64,000 nucleotides of DNA. Source: Sipunculus nudus (lineage: Eukaryota; Annelida; Sipuncula; Golfingiida; Sipunculidae). Positions 35,089-44,350 of the stretch are shown piece after piece. The notes under the pieces were generated by a model. That model did no database searches and was not told the DNA's origin. It was given only the letters and a program-made list of their open reading frames with translations. Both the position numbers and the translations under genes were made by a program. Numbering within the stretch: position 1 is the stretch's first letter; each line of letters starts with the position of its first letter. The stretch is from NCBI GenBank assembly GCA_026874595.1, contig JAPPUL010000079.1, forward strand, positions 1,171,001 to 1,235,000, given 5' to 3'.

Positions 35089-36447
35089 TTAAAAGAAGAG
35101 CAAGCCAAGTGATATAATTATGCCGGAATAAAGTAGTACAATAATACAATATCCCATTATGTCCCGCGCTCCAAGCCGTGCAATACCTAATGCCGGTAAT
35201 GCCCAAAAGGGTTGAATCATATTTGTCCAGGCATCACCCCAAGCTATAGACATTGCCGTCTTTGCAGCGTCAACTCCAAGTTCTGCTCCTGCTGGCATCA
35301 TTATAGGTGCTTGCACTACCCATTGTCCGCCTCCAGACGGTACAAAAAAGTTTACAATACCAGCACTTATAAACGTAAATAGCGGATAGGTAAATTCATT
35401 TGAGATTGTAACAAATGCTTGCGAGATATAACCTGCAAGAGAAACACCATCAGCACCTGCAAATTTCATTAATCCCATAATACCAGCATAAAATGGAAAT
35501 TGTAATAATATACCTCCAACATTTCTACAAGCATCATCTACCGCACGTACTAACCTAATTGGTGTTTTATGTAAAATTATAGCTGTGAATAAGAAAATGA
35601 AGTTTATTATGTTTAGATTTAGGGCAAAGCCATTTTTTGCAAAGTGTAAGATTATTAGGGTATAACCAATTATTCCAAGAACAATGTTTATCCATGCAGC
35701 ATTTTCAAGCTTTTGGGCTGGAGTCATTTTATCTTTGTCAAGAGTTTTTTCTTCTTCAGGCTCTTCAAATAAATCTGGGTCTACTAAAGTAGTGTTTTCT
35801 TTTGAGGGATGCATTGCCCTAAGGACAAAAGGTATGGTTAATGTAAGAATGGCTACTATAATTAGATTGTATGCTGATCCTATAGTTTGTGTTATTGGAA
35901 TGGCTTGAGTTAAGGCTCCCCGTGTAAGTGCTTCAAGTCCTTCTGATGAGGCAATTTTAAGTGGTATTGAACCAGAAAAACCTCCGTGCCAGACTATGAA
36001 TCCTGCATAGGCAGCGGCAATAAGTAAGGCATAGTGTACACCTTTTACTTTTTTGGCAACTTCTCGTGCAAAAATTGCGCCGACAACTAATCCTGTTCCC
36101 CAATTTATAAAACTGGCTATAAGGGCTATGAAATTTACTAGTAAAACCGCTTGGCCTGGTGTTTTGGCAATGCCTGCAAGAGTTGATAGAAATCTTTTAA
36201 CAACAGAAGATGTTGCAAGTACGGTCCCTGTTACTAGTACTAAAGCCATTTGCATTGCAAATGTTAGGATAGACCAAAATCCCCCATACCAAGCACTAAG
36301 CAGCTCTTCAGGGGAGGCTTTTGTTACAGGAAAAGCCGCAAGAAATACAACAAAGGTAAGTACAACCGCAAAAATAAAAGGATTTGGTAAATAACGCTTT
36401 ACTAAATTAACTGATCCATCTACAGTCTTACCAAAAAATGTGTTCAT
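35089..36447 (-). CDS. atoE: Short-chain fatty acid transporter, AtoE family
   Basis: About 452 residues with some twelve hydrophobic segments. Landmarks of the AtoE family are 'RYLPNPFIFAVVLT' near the start, 'NWGTGLVVGAIFAREVAKK', 'WHGGFSGSIPL' and 'VPSGGGQWVVQAPIMMPAG' toward the end. It imports butyrate or similar acids. The ATG at 36447 has GGAGGAG 5 bases before it; the longer frame from 36477 is less likely. It closes an atoD-atoA-atoE operon. Confidence 0.93.
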   Translation of the reverse strand: MNTFFGKTVDGSVNLVKRYLPNPFIFAVVLTFVVFLAAFPVTKASPEELLSAWYGGFWSILTFAMQMALVLVTGTVLATSSVVKRFLSTLAGIAKTPGQAVLLVNFIALIASFINWGTGLVVGAIFAREVAKKVKGVHYALLIAAAYAGFIVWHGGFSGSIPLKIASSEGLEALTRGALTQAIPITQTIGSAYNLIIVAILTLTIPFVLRAMHPSKENTTLVDPDLFEEPEEEKTLDKDKMTPAQKLENAAWINIVLGIIGYTLIILHFAKNGFALNLNIINFIFLFTAIILHKTPIRLVRAVDDACRNVGGILLQFPFYAGIMGLMKFAGADGVSLAGYISQAFVTISNEFTYPLFTFISAGIVNFFVPSGGGQWVVQAPIMMPAGAELGVDAAKTAMSIAWGDAWTNMIQPFWALPALGIARLGARDIMGYCIIVLLYSGIIISLGLLFF

Positions 36448-36494
36448 AATCTCCTCCATAAAAGTTATTATTTTCAATTATTATTTATTATTTA

Positions 36495-37145
36495 TTAACT
36501 AAGTGCAACCTCGTATGAAGCTTCTGTTACTTTCGATACATCCTCAAGGCTGACTCCTTTTGTAAGTTCTTTTAAAAATAATTTGCCAGCATTAAACTCA
36601 AATACTGCAAGTTCCGTAATAATCATATCCACAACCGATTTCCCTGTAAGCGGTAAGCTACATTTCTTTAAAATCTTAGGCTTACCTTTTGCAGTATGCA
36701 AAGTCGATACAATAACTTTTTTAGTACCAGAAAGTAAATCCATTGCACCTCCCATACCAGGCAAAAACTTACCAGGTATTTTCCAATTTGCAAGATTACC
36801 TTCTTCATCAACTTCCAAAGCCCCCAAAACACTAATGTCAATATGTGAACCGCGTATTATCTCAAACGAAGTAACAGAATCAAAAAATACTCCGCCAGCT
36901 CTTAAACGTACAGCATTTCCTCCAGCATCAATAATATCTTTATCTGCATCCTCCACCGTGCCCTTATCCCATACCCCAGCAAAACCATTCTCAGAGTGAA
37001 AACTAACATTTATATTAGAGGATAAGTAGTTAATTGCTTTCGTCGGAAGCCCTATTCCAAGGTTTATTAAATCACCATCGTTAAACTCTTTTGCAACACG
37101 TTTTGCTATTATCTCTTTTGCGTTTTGTATCTCTTTTGCGTCCAT
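36495..37145 (-). CDS. atoA: CoA-transferase subunit B (AtoA-like)
   Basis: A 216-residue class I CoA-transferase beta subunit. 'NLGIGLPTKAINYL' and the catalytic Glu in SENG (about residue 52) are clear, followed by GGAMDLLSGTKKVIV. With subunit A it moves CoA between acetyl-CoA or acetoacetyl-CoA and free acids such as butyrate or acetoacetate. Its start lies 4 bp after the atoD stop, so the two are co-translated. Confidence 0.95.
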   Translation of the reverse strand: MDAKEIQNAKEIIAKRVAKEFNDGDLINLGIGLPTKAINYLSSNINVSFHSENGFAGVWDKGTVEDADKDIIDAGGNAVRLRAGGVFFDSVTSFEIIRGSHIDISVLGALEVDEEGNLANWKIPGKFLPGMGGAMDLLSGTKKVIVSTLHTAKGKPKILKKCSLPLTGKSVVDMIITELAVFEFNAGKLFLKELTKGVSLEDVSKVTEASYEVALS

Positions 37146-37149
37146 AGAA

Positions 37150-37797
37150 TTATATCTTTACTATATGATTTATATATATGAAGGGAGTATGTATAAAGTT
37201 TGGATCTAACTCTCCAGCTTTTACTATAGTTTCAACTTCAGCAATAGATATTTTTGCAGAACCTGCCATCGGTACATTAAAGTTACGAGCTGCTTTATTA
37301 TATATTAGATTGCCAAAAGTGTCTGCCTTATAAGCTTTCAAAAGTGCTATGTCGCTATATAGTGGTCTTTCTAGAAGGTATTCTTGTCCATCTACAGTTA
37401 TTATTTCTTTTCCGTTGCAAACTAAAGTCTCTAAACCAACTTTAGTAAGTATTCCTCCAAGACCACAAGATGCTGCTCTAATCCTTTCGGCAAGAGTCCC
37501 TTGTGGGACTAACTCAACATCTAGAAAGCCTTCAAGCATCTGCTCTTGAGTATATTTATTTGTTCCTATGTGAGAGGCATAAAGTTTTTTAATTTTCCGC
37601 TTTGAGATTAATTTGCCAATGCCATAATTATCTATTCCGGTATCAGATGAGATTAATGTAAGGTTTTGTACATCTGTTTTTGCAATTTCATCGATAATAT
37701 TATGTGGACTGCCGCATCCTAAAAACCCGCCAATACAAATAGTCATACCATCTTTTAAAAACGAACCAATATCTTTTAAAAAGATTTCTTTTCCCAT
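37150..37797 (-). CDS. atoD: CoA-transferase subunit A (AtoD-like)
   Basis: About 215 residues, the alpha subunit of the same enzyme. 'GMTICIGGFLGCGSPHNII' is the glycine-rich CoA-binding signature, followed by 'LVPQGTLAERIRAASCGLGGILT' and 'YNKAARNFNVPMA'. It leads the atoD-atoA-atoE operon for short-chain acid uptake and activation. I chose the ATG at 37797; another lies five codons upstream. Confidence 0.95.
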   Translation of the reverse strand: MGKEIFLKDIGSFLKDGMTICIGGFLGCGSPHNIIDEIAKTDVQNLTLISSDTGIDNYGIGKLISKRKIKKLYASHIGTNKYTQEQMLEGFLDVELVPQGTLAERIRAASCGLGGILTKVGLETLVCNGKEIITVDGQEYLLERPLYSDIALLKAYKADTFGNLIYNKAARNFNVPMAGSAKISIAEVETIVKAGELDPNFIHTPFIYINHIVKI

Positions 37798-37812
37798 AAA
37801 AACCCGCCGCAT

Positions 37813-38066
37813 AAAGTGATAAGCTATTCTAGAAAGCTACTAAGCATATATTTAAAAAGCAAGTTTTTTTAAGGTGCATAAACTAAGCTTAGTTAATAGC
37901 CTAGATGGACTTATATAAAAGCTTTAGTAAGGAAGCAAACAGCGATTACAAATAATCTAGTAGGCAAGTTGGAAAACAAAAAAGTTGTTAACTTAAAAAA
38001 AGTTGTTAACTTAAATTTATACCTTCATAATTCATAAGTAAACTATAAAAGGGATAAGGTGCTAAT
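37813..38066. other. Divergent spacer between atoD and the GLUG lipoproteins
   Basis: An AT-rich spacer. AAAAAAAGTTGTTAACTTAA is duplicated near 37978-38013, and each copy contains the palindrome GTTAAC. I see no clear promoter hexamers. Confidence 0.4.
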
Positions 38067-39149
38067 ATGTTAAGAAAAAGTATTTTAATGATTATTATAT
38101 TTAGTTTTGTTTTTGCGGGCTGTGGAAATGACATGACGAACACGCCAAGTGGACAGGGTCCAAGTGGACAGGAGACAACTAGCTGTAATATTTCTATATC
38201 TAGCTATGAAGAGTTTGACAAAATAAGAGACAACTTGTCTTGTAATTACACGCTTACAGCAGATATTGACTTTGAAATGAGAACAGACTTTGAGCCAATA
38301 GGAACTAAAGACAAACCTTTTACAGGAGTGCTAGACGGAGCAGGACATACGATAAAAAAGGTTACAATTGAGAAGAGCAAGGTTAACGATGTAGGAGTAA
38401 TTGGCTATGCAAAGGGTGCTACTATTAAGAAGTTTGTTGTTGAGAATGCAAATGTTAAAGGCAGCTCACGTGTAGGTGCTGTAGTAGGAGAAGTACATGA
38501 TAGTAAGATAATGGAGCTTAGTGTAATCGGTGGTAAAGTAGAGACTGATGGTAATCAGGTCGGCGGGCTCGTTGGAGCTAGCTACAATACTATTATAGAA
38601 AACTCTTATTCATCTGCTACTGTTAAGGGTAATAGCAGTGTAGGCGGTCTTGCTGGATCTAACTCCGGGACTATAGAAAACTCATATGCAACGACGAGAG
38701 CGGTTGATGGTGCTGATACTGTAGGCGGTCTTGTTGGTTATAACTCAAGTAATAGCAGTATAAAAAACTCCTATGCAACGACGGGAAAGGTTACTGGTAA
38801 TAATATTGTAGGCGGTCTTGTTGGTTGGAACTCCGGGGGGACTATAGAAAACTCATATGCAACGGGAGAGGTTACTCGTGCTAATTATGTCGGCGGTCTT
38901 GTTGGAACAAATAGTGGGACTATAGAAAACAGCTACTATGACAAAGATGGCACAAAGCAAATGGATAGAGGTAAGGGTATAGGAGTAAGTGGGAAAGCTA
39001 ATATCGTAAAAAGAGATAATAAGTACTATGATACTCTAGGGACGGAGGATATAACTACCGACGATGTTGAGATATTCAAAGGCTGGGATTCAAGTGTATG
39101 GGTTTTTACAGAAAGACAGTGGCCAAAGCTTGCATGGCAAACGAATTAA
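38067..39149 (+). CDS. GLUG-repeat surface lipoprotein 1
   Basis: A 360-residue lipoprotein (lipobox FAGC, Cys about residue 19). After a Pro/Ser/Gly linker with PSGQ repeated, residues 40-110 form a conserved N-domain. About six GLUG repeats follow ('VGGLVGYNSS...IKNSYATGKVTG' type), likely a right-handed beta-helix, with a C-terminal cap ('ENSYYDKDG'). Such proteins are usually exposed on the surface and may bind polymers or other cells. The next gene is a close paralogue. AGG before the ATG is modest. Confidence 0.8.
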   Translation: MLRKSILMIIIFSFVFAGCGNDMTNTPSGQGPSGQETTSCNISISSYEEFDKIRDNLSCNYTLTADIDFEMRTDFEPIGTKDKPFTGVLDGAGHTIKKVTIEKSKVNDVGVIGYAKGATIKKFVVENANVKGSSRVGAVVGEVHDSKIMELSVIGGKVETDGNQVGGLVGASYNTIIENSYSSATVKGNSSVGGLAGSNSGTIENSYATTRAVDGADTVGGLVGYNSSNSSIKNSYATTGKVTGNNIVGGLVGWNSGGTIENSYATGEVTRANYVGGLVGTNSGTIENSYYDKDGTKQMDRGKGIGVSGKANIVKRDNKYYDTLGTEDITTDDVEIFKGWDSSVWVFTERQWPKLAWQTN

Positions 39150-39272
39150 CTCTTTAAGTATCGGGCGATAAGAAAGCATAAAAAGAGTAGTAAAGCGTAG
39201 TAAAATATAATTAAAGGGTTATATTAGGTTTATTATAATAACTAAAATTAATTATATGTAGGAGTGAACACA

Positions 39273-40283
39273 ATGAAAAATAAAAGTATAGTAGTGCTTA
39301 TTTTGAGTATTCTTGTGGTTTTGGGCTGTGGAAATGACATGTCAAACACGCCAAGTGGACAGGGTCCAAGTGGACAGGAGACAACTAGCTGTAATATTTC
39401 TATATCTAGCTATGAAGAGTTTGACAAAATAAGAGAAAACTTGTCTTGTAATTACACGCTTACAGCAGATATTGACTTTGCGAGTAAGACAGACTTCCAG
39501 CCAATAGGAACTAGAGACAAACCTTTTACAGGAGTGCTAGACGGAGCAGGACATACCATAAAAAACGTTACAATTGATAAGAGCAAGGTTAACGATGTAG
39601 GAGTAATTGGCTATGCAAAAGGGGCTAGTATTAAAAACCTCACCTTTGAAAAGGTAGCTATTACAGGCAAGGGTTATGTAGGAGTTATAGGAGCGAGTAG
39701 CGGAACAATAATGAATGTCTATGTAAAGGGTGACACTATTACAGCTGAAGGAGAGGTTGGCGGTCTTGTTGGATATAACGGAGGTACTATAAAAAGCTCT
39801 TCTTCAGCTGCTACTGTTAAGGGTTCATCTGCTGCTCCTGGTGAAGGTACTAGAATAGGTGGTCTTGCTGGGTCTACCATCAATGGGACTATAACAAACT
39901 CTTATGCAACCGGTAAAGTTACTGGTCGGCTTGAAACGGGTGGTCTTGTTGGGTATAGCATCAATGGGACTATAAAAAACTCATATGCAACGGGACGGGT
40001 TACTGGTACAGGTTTTTATGTCGGCGGTCTGGTTGGATGGCCTGATGGCCAGAACACAATAGAAAACAGCTACTATGACAAAGAGGGCACAGGGAAAACG
40101 GATACAGATAAGGGTATAGGAGTAAGCAAGGGGACTAATATCGTAAAAAGAGATAATAAGTACTATGATAGTCTAGAGACGGATATAACTACCGACGATG
40201 TTGAGATATTTGAAAACTGGGATTTTGTAAGTGTATGGGTTTTTACAGCTGGGTGGCCTAAGTTAAAGTGGCAAAGCCCTTAA
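39273..40283 (+). CDS. GLUG-repeat surface lipoprotein 2 (paralogue)
   Basis: About 336 residues, built like the gene before it: lipobox VLGC, PSGQ linker, the same N-domain, five or so GLUG repeats and the same C-terminal cap. The first ~160 bases after the lipobox differ from the sister gene at only about three positions, whereas the repeat section diverges. The ATG at 39273 has GGAG 8 bases upstream; an in-frame GTG lies 9 bases earlier. Confidence 0.8.
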   Translation: MKNKSIVVLILSILVVLGCGNDMSNTPSGQGPSGQETTSCNISISSYEEFDKIRENLSCNYTLTADIDFASKTDFQPIGTRDKPFTGVLDGAGHTIKNVTIDKSKVNDVGVIGYAKGASIKNLTFEKVAITGKGYVGVIGASSGTIMNVYVKGDTITAEGEVGGLVGYNGGTIKSSSSAATVKGSSAAPGEGTRIGGLAGSTINGTITNSYATGKVTGRLETGGLVGYSINGTIKNSYATGRVTGTGFYVGGLVGWPDGQNTIENSYYDKEGTGKTDTDKGIGVSKGTNIVKRDNKYYDSLETDITTDDVEIFENWDFVSVWVFTAGWPKLKWQSP

Positions 40284-40367
40284 GGGCTACTAATAGTGCT
40301 AATTGTTTCTGCTTATCTGTTTATAGATTCTTTTGAAACATTTTGAATCTTATTCGTTTTTTGAATC

Positions 40368-40937
40368 TTATTCCCTAACGTCAGCTACAATAAAACCTCT
40401 AAAATCGCCTAGTTTATAACCTATGGCTTTATCGTTTGGATATTTTCTCTTTATGATTCTATAAGCTTTGGCATTTCTACTTTTAGCCGAGCCATGACAT
40501 TGTATACAGCTTCCTTCCATATACAAAGGTTTTAATACTTTATAATGCTTGTTTGAGATCTCCCTGACGAGTAATTGCTTATACTTTTTATTCTTTTTGC
40601 TACCAGCTTCAAATTCTTGTAATAAACGCTTTTCAAGCTCGTCTTTAGGAAAGTTATTAGGATTTCTATTTTTAAGTGATATTCTTTTTACAGCAACACC
40701 TTCTTTAAATGATTTATTTAGAGAAGCTTTTAAAGAGCTGGCTTTTAAACTACAAAATGTTGCAGCTTTGACAGGGCCTCCGCTTTTCATATGTTTTATA
40801 AGATTTTGTTTTAAGGTTTTGCCGAATTTTTGGATTGCATTTTTACCTTTTGTCGTAGCTTCTTTTTTAGTTAGAGTACTTGCATTTGTACTAATAACAA
40901 GTGTAGAAACTATAAACAGTACCATAAATCTTTGCAT
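40368..40937 (-). CDS. Periplasmic haem-c protein, Tll0287/DUF3365-like
   Basis: A 189-residue exported protein with a signal peptide (1-19, cleavage near TNAS). A single CIQCHG haem c site lies near residue 143-148, and 'RNPNNFPKDELEKRLLQEFE' and 'LYMEGSCIQCHG' fit the DUF3365 pattern. It is probably a mono-haem sensor or electron carrier in the periplasm. AAGGAG precedes the ATG. It implies a cytochrome c maturation system elsewhere. Confidence 0.8.
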   Translation of the reverse strand: MQRFMVLFIVSTLVISTNASTLTKKEATTKGKNAIQKFGKTLKQNLIKHMKSGGPVKAATFCSLKASSLKASLNKSFKEGVAVKRISLKNRNPNNFPKDELEKRLLQEFEAGSKKNKKYKQLLVREISNKHYKVLKPLYMEGSCIQCHGSAKSRNAKAYRIIKRKYPNDKAIGYKLGDFRGFIVADVRE

Positions 40938-41059
40938 AGCTCACTCCTTATTAAGGGTTTAATAAAATGGCTTGGCTATATCACAATATACTAAATAATT
41001 ACAAAAGAGGTATAAAGTAGATGTTAAAAGAGTAATAAGTAGAAAACAGGGGGGAGAGG

Positions 41060-42631
41060 TTATAAAATAAGCGTCTTGAAGGCATCTTTTAAATGCTTAA
41101 TAATGCTACTTGGGGTAATGCTATAACTAGTTTCATGGGAACAGGCCTTATCGCCTGCAAGGCCATGAATATAAGCACCTAAAATACTACTATCAAGACC
41201 AGATAAACCTTGAGCCATAAAAGAGCCAATAATACCAGACAGGACATCACCAGAGCCGGCACATGCCATTCCTTCGTTGCCAGTAACATTAAAGTAGAAT
41301 GATTTATCATGTGAAAAGATAGTGGAGTTTCTGCCTTTTAAAAGAATGTTAATGTTGTATTTGTTGGCGATATTAGGAAGCAATACCAGTTTGTTAGCTA
41401 TTATATGAGATGTGTCAAGTTTAGTCAAGCGTTGAAATTCTTTTATATGCGGGGTGATGACAATGTCAGCCGGGCTATTATTAAAAAGAGCAGTGATGTT
41501 GTCGGACCATTTAGAGATAACATTAATGCCATCAGCATCAATAATACACTTTCCATTATAATTATTTAGAATAGATTTTATTAATTCAAAATTGTCATAA
41601 GAAATACCAAGCCCGGGCCCAAAAACAATAGAAGAGAAGGAATCAAGTCTCTCAGTTAATATATTCTTAGCCGAGGATGAGATAAAGCCATCCTTATTTT
41701 CTTCAAGAGGGATAGAGATACCTTCGGGGAAGGAATTACAAAAGTTGTTGCAAATAGAGGGAATAGAAGCAAGGGAGACAAGCCCACAACCAGATTTTAA
41801 TGCGGCAATGCAAGTAAGGATAGGAGCCCCTAAAAATTGCCTTGAGCCACCAATGACAAGAACATGTCCGAAAATACCCTTATGAGCATTATGGGGTCTA
41901 TTAGGTATAATACGACGAATGAAACTATCTGTAATTAAGTTCCCTGCAATAGATGAATCATTTATTAAAATAGGAGGGAACCCGATATTTACAATATGTA
42001 ATTTACCAACAAAATCCTGTTTTGGGTAGTCGTTTAAGAACATCCCAATTTTAGGCAGTTCGATGGTAATGGTATGAGTAGCTTTGGTAGCGATTTGTGA
42101 AGGGGGGTTGTTGTCGTTGGTATGAATCAAACCGGAAGGAGTATCAACAGCAAAAACGGTTTTATTAAATGCTGAGTTAATATCGCTTATAACGGATGCA
42201 TAAAAGGGTTTAAGAGGGTGGTTAATACCAGTTCCGAGCAAAGCGTCAATAATAGAGTCATGAGAAAAGAGTTTGTCTTTATGCAGATTCCAATCATTGT
42301 AGTTGTTTATGAAAAAGGTTTTGATATTAAGTTTCTGCGAAGCAATAAAATTGATTAAGGAATCCCCTTTTAACCTATCCTGGTTACAAAAGATGTATAA
42401 AGCAGGAGAAAAGCCACGAGTAAAGAGCCACCTAGCGATGACAAAGCCATCGCCGCCATTGTTGCCAGGTCCGATAATGATAGCAGGGGATGAGATGGAT
42501 GGAAATAGTTCAATAATTTTGGAGCAGATGGCAATACCGGCATTTTCCATAAGGATAAGAGAAGGGATTTTAAAAACGTCAGAAGCAATACGGTCAATAG
42601 ATTGAATAAGCATTTTATCAGGAACTTTCAT
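41060..42631 (-). CDS. nnrD: Bifunctional NAD(P)H-hydrate repair enzyme (NnrE-NnrD)
   Basis: About 523 residues with two domains. The N-terminal epimerase (1-210) has 'LMENAGIAI', 'IIGPGNNGGDGFVIARWL' and 'AVDTPSGL'. The C-terminal ADP-dependent dehydratase (about 230-520) has 'HKGIFGHVLVIGGS', 'VFGPGLG', 'IIDADGINVIS', 'ITPHIKEFQRL' and 'GNEGMACAGSGDVLSGIIG'. The pair repairs damaged NADHX/NADPHX. I chose the ATG at 42631 because a longer frame would overlap the upstream gene. No ribosome binding site is visible. Confidence 0.93.
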   Translation of the reverse strand: MKVPDKMLIQSIDRIASDVFKIPSLILMENAGIAICSKIIELFPSISSPAIIIGPGNNGGDGFVIARWLFTRGFSPALYIFCNQDRLKGDSLINFIASQKLNIKTFFINNYNDWNLHKDKLFSHDSIIDALLGTGINHPLKPFYASVISDINSAFNKTVFAVDTPSGLIHTNDNNPPSQIATKATHTITIELPKIGMFLNDYPKQDFVGKLHIVNIGFPPILINDSSIAGNLITDSFIRRIIPNRPHNAHKGIFGHVLVIGGSRQFLGAPILTCIAALKSGCGLVSLASIPSICNNFCNSFPEGISIPLEENKDGFISSSAKNILTERLDSFSSIVFGPGLGISYDNFELIKSILNNYNGKCIIDADGINVISKWSDNITALFNNSPADIVITPHIKEFQRLTKLDTSHIIANKLVLLPNIANKYNINILLKGRNSTIFSHDKSFYFNVTGNEGMACAGSGDVLSGIIGSFMAQGLSGLDSSILGAYIHGLAGDKACSHETSYSITPSSIIKHLKDAFKTLIL

Positions 42632-42647
42632 ACAAATTAAATACAAG

Positions 42648-44045
42648 TTAGTTATAAAAGTGAGCAACGATTTTATTTTGATAAGAGACCAAAAAAGCAA
42701 TATTCTCATTAGGAGAAAGGTCTAAGTTGATGTTGTAAATATCTTTGACTTTAGGGATTTGAATAGAACGGGAGGAAGTAGATTTGGTATTAATGTTAAT
42801 TATGTTGAAGAAGTAGTTATACATAAAATTTTGGTTATTGTAAGAGAACTTATTAGGCGAGTAAAGGAAAATATTGTTCTTAGCAGTAATACCGAAAATG
42901 GAGCTATCGATTTCAAAATCTTTTCTTAAAGTTAAAATCGGCTTAAGCTTATTTCGCAAGAAGTTATCAAGGTCGATATTCAAAGAATAAATACGTTTAA
43001 AAGCGGGAAGATATTTTTCTTTAGAATTTTGCCTATCCTGAGGATAATAAGCGACAAGAAAGACGAGTTTTTTGGTAAGAGGGCTTATTTTGATATCTTC
43101 AATAGAAAGAGAATATCCTTGAACAGAAGGGATAATGGAAGAGACATTTTTCTTATAAGAAAGCAGCTGCCCGAGGTGGTCAAAAACGAATAGATTAAAA
43201 GGCCTAATATTATTTTGTTTAAAGTCTTTGAAGAGCAGATAAAGATAGTTGTTATTATCAGTATAAAGGAGGTACAAAGCGCCTTGGTCGTTAAAGGCGA
43301 GAGAATGAGGGATATTAGAAGTATTATTGATTTTACCAGACTTACCGATTTTAAAAATGAGTTTACCATGCTTATTAAACTTGAGAATAATTAAGCTATT
43401 ATTGTAGTTATGCCTAACGCTATTGTTTTTTTGGTTTAAGTTAGGCTTGGAATGGTTTGTAGAACTTTGTAAATCGAGTACATAGAAGTCTCCGTTGGAA
43501 TCGACAGAGCAGTGATAAATGGAGTTGAAGGGGAAGTGAATGGTTTTTGAATGAATGAAAGTGTTATTGTTTTGGTTTTTGAAATTGATTTTAAAAGAGA
43601 AGTTAATATTTTGACCTATGATAAGGGAATTCTTGGAATGGATGTTAGTAATGCTTAAGAAGTTTCTGTTTGGAGCGATGTAAGCGATAGAGTTTTTGTC
43701 GAAGAAAACTTTTTGCGAATTAAAAGCCTTATTATGGTTAAGGAACTTATGAGAGGTTGTTTTTTTATTAGAATCGTATGAGTTATAAATCTTAGACATA
43801 TAAGATTTAGAAAAAGAGCTATCACTTTTGTTATTTTGTATTACTGGGGAGGTAGTAGTAGAATGTTTTTTGGGCTTGGGATTTAGGAGATTTTGTTTTG
43901 TAGAGATAGGGGAGGTCATGATATTGACAGTGAGCTTACTTTTAGAGAAGGAGCCGATCTTTTCATCGCAAGCAATAAAAGCAAGAGCAAGGCAAGTTAA
44001 AATAAAGCCAAAAAACAGATAATGTAAAAAAGGTTTAAAAGCCAT
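42648..44045 (-). CDS. Lipoprotein, probable beta-propeller
   Basis: About 465 residues from the ATG at 44045: signal peptide with lipobox AFIAC, then a low-complexity Ser/Lys/Asn-rich stretch, then repeated strands with 'DSNGDFYVLDL', 'LIILKFNKHGKLIFKIGKSG' and 'LAFNDQGALYLLYTD'. These are NHL/6-bladed-propeller-like and resemble a lipoprotein family seen in spirochaetes; the match is weak. It lies 16 bp upstream of the nnrD gene on the same strand. Confidence 0.55.
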   Translation of the reverse strand: MAFKPFLHYLFFGFILTCLALAFIACDEKIGSFSKSKLTVNIMTSPISTKQNLLNPKPKKHSTTTSPVIQNNKSDSSFSKSYMSKIYNSYDSNKKTTSHKFLNHNKAFNSQKVFFDKNSIAYIAPNRNFLSITNIHSKNSLIIGQNINFSFKINFKNQNNNTFIHSKTIHFPFNSIYHCSVDSNGDFYVLDLQSSTNHSKPNLNQKNNSVRHNYNNSLIILKFNKHGKLIFKIGKSGKINNTSNIPHSLAFNDQGALYLLYTDNNNYLYLLFKDFKQNNIRPFNLFVFDHLGQLLSYKKNVSSIIPSVQGYSLSIEDIKISPLTKKLVFLVAYYPQDRQNSKEKYLPAFKRIYSLNIDLDNFLRNKLKPILTLRKDFEIDSSIFGITAKNNIFLYSPNKFSYNNQNFMYNYFFNIININTKSTSSRSIQIPKVKDIYNINLDLSPNENIAFLVSYQNKIVAHFYN

Positions 44046-44080
44046 AGAAATAAGGGTCAAAAATAAAAATAAAGCCAACA

Positions 44081-44125
44081 GTTAGAAAGTAAAAAGTTAG
44101 AAAGTAAAAAGTTAGAAAGTAAAAA
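44081..44125 (+). repeat. Three tandem 15-bp repeats
   Basis: GTTAGAAAGTAAAAA three times, in the divergent spacer between the lipoprotein and the exported protein at 44351. A further G/A-rich repeat tract (GAAAGGGGGAAAAGG type) follows at about 44270-44345. Confidence 0.93.
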
Positions 44126-44350
44126 AAAAACTAAAGCCCAAAGCTACTTATAAAGGTATCGAGCTTGAGTATACTAAAATACAAAATAAAAGAGATATAA
44201 ATTACAAATAAATTAAAAAAATAGTAAAAAAAATAGCAAAAAAAGGAATAAAATAAAACCTAAGAAGGGGAAAGGAAGAGAAAAGGGGAAAGGGGGAAAA
44301 GGGGAAAGGGGGAAAAGGAGAAAGGGGGGAAAAGGAGAAAGGAAAAAGAG

